Shown here: positions 61,538 to 64,000 of the stretch, piece by piece
Layout: every line of letters begins with the position of its first letter
Position numbering within the stretch: the stretch's first letter is position 1
DNA from: Candidatus Gastranaerophilales bacterium
GTDB taxonomy: Bacteria > Cyanobacteriota > Vampirovibrionia > Gastranaerophilales > Gastranaerophilaceae
Reading direction: 5' to 3'
DNA length: 64,000 nucleotides
NCBI GenBank assembly: GCA_944325735.1
Contig: CALVBI010000001.1
Coordinates: forward strand, 248,001 to 312,000
The notes under the pieces: generated by a model
What the model was told of the DNA's origin: nothing
What the model saw: only the letters and a program-made list of their open reading frames with translations
The model's database searches: none
Program-made: the position numbers and the translations under genes

Positions 61538-62593
61538 TTAAAGTCTATTTTTTATTTCCTCAAAATTGTCACCGCCGTATTTTAGAAGAAATTCATCTAA
61601 CAACACACAAGCAATTCTATTTTCTGCTACAACAGAACAAGCTTCCACAGCACAGGTATCAGAACGTTCAAAATGAGCTTCTGTCTGTTCCATATTCTTT
61701 AAATCGACGGTTTTTAATGGTTTTCTTAAAGTAGGAATCGGTTTCATAACAGCAGTTACTACAAGCGGTTCACCATTAGTCATTCCACCTTCAATTCCAC
61801 CTGCATTATTTGTTTTTCTTATAATTTTTCCGTTTTCAAGATACATTTGATCGTGGAATTCACTTCCCATCATTTTATAAGCATCTTGATTTCCGATAGA
61901 AACTGATTTTACAGCAGGAATACTCATTACAGCTTGAGCAACTTTACCATCAAGCATTCTATCCCAATGCACAAAAGAGCCAAGACCTACCGGTAAATTT
62001 TCATAAATAACCTCAAATTTTCCGCCTAAAGTATCTCCAGCTTCTTTTGCTTTGTCTATTTCTTTTTTAAATTCTTCTTCTGTTTTACCTTGACCAATTT
62101 GAATAATTCTTGAATAACATTTTATATTAAACTGTTCAAGAATTTGTTTTGCTAAAGCTCCTACTGCCACTTCTATTGCAGTTTTTCTTGCACTAGAACG
62201 TTCTAAAATATTCCTCAAATCAGTTTGATTATATTTAACGCTGCCTGCAAAATCTGCATGTCCTGGACGATACTTTGAAAAAGCTTTTTCGTCTGTGAAA
62301 TCTTTAGGATCTGTACTCATAATCTTTTGCCAATTTTCAAAATCTTTGTTTTGAATAACAAGAGTGATAGGAGATCCCAAAGTTTTTCCAAAACGAACAC
62401 CAGATGTAATTTCTACGGTATCTGATTCGATTTTCATACGTCCGCCGCGGCCATATCCGCCTTGGCGACGTTTTAATTCTTTATTGATAAAATCGGGATT
62501 TATTTCAAATCCCGAAGGTATTCCTTCTATAATTGCGGTTAAGCACTTACCATGGCTTTCTCCCGCAGTTAAAAACCTAAACTTTTCCAGCAT
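61538..62593 (-). CDS. aroC: chorismate synthase
   Basis: Last step of the shikimate pathway (EPSP to chorismate, FMN-dependent). A 351-residue enzyme with the signatures GESHGKCLTAIIEGIPSG, RRQGGYGRGGRM, KYRPGHADFAGSVKY, the RSSARKTAIEVAVGALA block and GGIEGGMTNGEPL. AGAGGATT precedes ATG 62593. It lies 42 bp upstream of the BioD-like gene. Confidence 0.97.
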   Translation of the reverse strand: MLEKFRFLTAGESHGKCLTAIIEGIPSGFEINPDFINKELKRRQGGYGRGGRMKIESDTVEITSGVRFGKTLGSPITLVIQNKDFENWQKIMSTDPKDFTDEKAFSKYRPGHADFAGSVKYNQTDLRNILERSSARKTAIEVAVGALAKQILEQFNIKCYSRIIQIGQGKTEEEFKKEIDKAKEAGDTLGGKFEVIYENLPVGLGSFVHWDRMLDGKVAQAVMSIPAVKSVSIGNQDAYKMMGSEFHDQMYLENGKIIRKTNNAGGIEGGMTNGEPLVVTAVMKPIPTLRKPLKTVDLKNMEQTEAHFERSDTCAVEACSVVAENRIACVLLDEFLLKYGGDNFEEIKNRL

Positions 62594-62608
62594 AATCCTC
62601 TACTATTT

Positions 62609-63085
62609 TTATTTTGCATATTTTAAGAAAATCTGTTCTTTTGTCTGCATCATTTCTTCGGTAATTTGCCATTTTCCGTTAATTTTCTTAACTACCATAT
62701 ATGTTTTAAGTTTATAAGTTTCGCCTTTTGGTTGTCTTAAAGAACTAACTTTGTAAGCTCCGTTTCCTAAAGATGTTACATTTACATTTGTATAAGTATT
62801 TTTATAACCTCTTAATTTAGCTCCTGCTTGACCTATTTTCATTTGTTTTATGTAAGTCGCTGTATTTGTAGATACATTTACTAATTCACCATTTGGTTTT
62901 ACAACCTGTCTTATAATCTTTGCATTTGGAGAATACATACCGGCAACTGTCGGACTATATGAATTTGCAGCAGATACATAGCTGTTAAAGAAATTCAAAG
63001 CTTCTTGAGCACTGTCTGCAAAAGCTTGTAATCCTGTCATTACAAACATTGTGAATACAACTAATATAGATAATATTTTTTTCAT
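62609..63085 (-). CDS. exported NTF2/SnoaL-like protein
   Basis: A 158-residue protein with signal MKKILSILVVFTMFVMTGLQAFA. The mature domain (AQEALNFFNSYVSAANSYSPTVAGMYSPNAKIIRQV; GKWQITEEMMQTKEQ) has the helix-sheet order of small NTF2/DUF4440-type folds. No catalytic residues recognised. AAAGGG precedes ATG 63085. It is the head of the aroC operon by position. Confidence 0.65.
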   Translation of the reverse strand: MKKILSILVVFTMFVMTGLQAFADSAQEALNFFNSYVSAANSYSPTVAGMYSPNAKIIRQVVKPNGELVNVSTNTATYIKQMKIGQAGAKLRGYKNTYTNVNVTSLGNGAYKVSSLRQPKGETYKLKTYMVVKKINGKWQITEEMMQTKEQIFLKYAK

Positions 63086-63210
63086 TTTTCTACCCTTTCT
63101 ACAAAAAATCTTCCAATTATAGAACGATTTATGTATAAATTTTGTTCATTCTAATTATATCATATAAACGCTGAATGTCATTAAACGAAATATGTAGTAG
63201 AATTAAGCAT

Positions 63211-64000
63211 ATGAATATGCAAGTTTTATCAGAATACTTAGATTATCTGGAAATTGAAAAAGGCCTTGCTGAAAATACTCTTGAAGCATACAGGAGAGAT
63301 TTGAGCGATTTTTTCGATTTTTGCGGTGATGTTGATATTAACGATATTCAAAGATCAAAAATCAACACGTATGTCAGAAACCTGCATGAAAAGAAGTTTT
63401 CTCCCACAAGTATTATGAGAAAAATTGCATCACTTCGAGGATTTTTCAAATGGAGTTGTGTAAATGAAATAACCAAAACTAACCCTGCACTCACTCTAGA
63501 ACAGCCAAAAATTCCTCAAAGACTTCCAAAAGTCATGACAATAGAAGAAATTAATAATATCCTAAACCAAGATTTATCAAAACTTCACAGGGTAATTATA
63601 GAACTTTTATACGGATGCGGACTTCGAGTATCAGAACTTGCGAATTTGAAAATTACTGATTACGATTTAAAAAGTAAATTTCTTGAATGTACAGGTAAAG
63701 GTTCAAAAGATAGACTTGTTCCACTCGGGAAAAAAGCTATTCAAGCAATAAAAGATTTTTTACCTGAAAGAGATTACTTAATTTCAAAATACAACTTACA
63801 GACAAAATACCTTTTGATAAACGACAAAGGTAAAAAAGTAACACGTCAAGAAATCTACACATTTATCCATGAGCAGGGAAAAAAATTACACAAAGCAATC
63901 TCTCCACACACACTGCGTCATAGTTTTGCAACTCATTTGTTAGAAAACGGAGCTGATTTGAGAGTCGTTCAAGAGCTTTTAGGACACAGCAATGTATCCA
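63211..64000 (+). CDS. XerC/XerD-type tyrosine recombinase, truncated by window end
   Basis: 263 residues are visible before the right edge. An N-terminal SAM-like core-binding domain (LSEYLDYLEIEKGLAENTLEAYRRDL) leads into the catalytic domain. Visible catalytic residues are Arg in GCGLRVSELANL, Lys in TGKGSKDRLVPLG, and HTLRHSFATHLL with His and Arg, then LLGHS. The tyrosine lies beyond the edge. Probable chromosome-dimer resolvase. No Shine-Dalgarno; TAGAAT eight bases before ATG 63211 is a possible -10. ATG 63217 is an alternative start. Confidence 0.9.
   Translation, partial: MNMQVLSEYLDYLEIEKGLAENTLEAYRRDLSDFFDFCGDVDINDIQRSKINTYVRNLHEKKFSPTSIMRKIASLRGFFKWSCVNEITKTNPALTLEQPKIPQRLPKVMTIEEINNILNQDLSKLHRVIIELLYGCGLRVSELANLKITDYDLKSKFLECTGKGSKDRLVPLGKKAIQAIKDFLPERDYLISKYNLQTKYLLINDKGKKVTRQEIYTFIHEQGKKLHKAISPHTLRHSFATHLLENGADLRVVQELLGHSNVS

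Noticed and set aside
1..64000. CRISPR array
   Set aside because: No short direct repeats with regular unique spacers; the only regular repeats are the Asp-Thr tract and the 162-bp unit.

Overview
The window is AT-rich (I estimate about 30% GC) and comes from a Gram-negative-type bacterium. It has TolC-like outer-membrane proteins, a two-partner-secretion-type adhesin, Sec signal peptides and a cyanobacterial-style S-layer-homology (SLH) protein, alongside Firmicutes-flavoured genes (Mini-RNase III, EndoQ, adenine deaminase). Together these best fit a gut Melainabacteria/Vampirovibrionia lineage such as Gastranaerophilales. That placement is inference; no rRNA is present to confirm it.

Layout. 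1-12.2 kb: a partial gene, an ABC-F ATPase of YbiT type, a tiny membrane peptide with toxin-like RNA folding, exported proteins, a ferredoxin-nitroreductase, a TolC-like protein, adenine deaminase, and a 1,176-residue adhesin carrying an Asp-Thr tract and a PilZ-like end. 12.5-22.5 kb: a 944-residue protein with beta-type repeats, DUF4186 and DUF2971 genes, glucose-6-phosphate isomerase, exported proteins and EndoQ. 22.5-27.4 kb: a class II photolyase remnant, a structured leader ahead of a winged-helix/PP-loop gene pair, a secreted phospholipase-D-like protein and an unknown gene.

27.4-45.9 kb: two tandem integrative elements at the 3' end of a tRNA-Ala(UGC) gene. The left one (about 1.5 kb) is a relic holding one HExxH protein and the tail of an integrase. 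The right one (about 16.9 kb) is intact-looking. Its cargo is a GIY-YIG/RAMA-like protein, an Abi_2/AbiF HEPN gene behind a promoter-hairpin-terminator RNA, a TIR/deoxyribosyltransferase-like P-loop ATPase, a WG-repeat lipoprotein and an HNH-WYL fusion. It also has a replication/recombination module: OB-like protein, helicase-like ATPase and two large serine recombinases. Two genes of this element contain an in-frame TGA, while none of the 59 other complete protein genes checked ends in TGA. This points to UGA readthrough or recoding.

45.9-64 kb: Mini-RNase III, exported proteins, an amino-acid-type binding lipoprotein, the SLH protein, small regulators, and a drug-efflux cluster (MarR regulator, EmrA-like adaptor, two EmrB-like pumps) divergent from a TolC-like channel across a perfect operator-like palindrome. 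It ends with a 162-bp tandem repeat, prmC, a dethiobiotin-synthetase-like gene, aroC and a truncated xerC/xerD-type recombinase. Several genes, mostly for exported proteins, lack a Shine-Dalgarno sequence and have a -10 box placed so that transcription should start at or next to the ATG, suggesting frequent leaderless expression.
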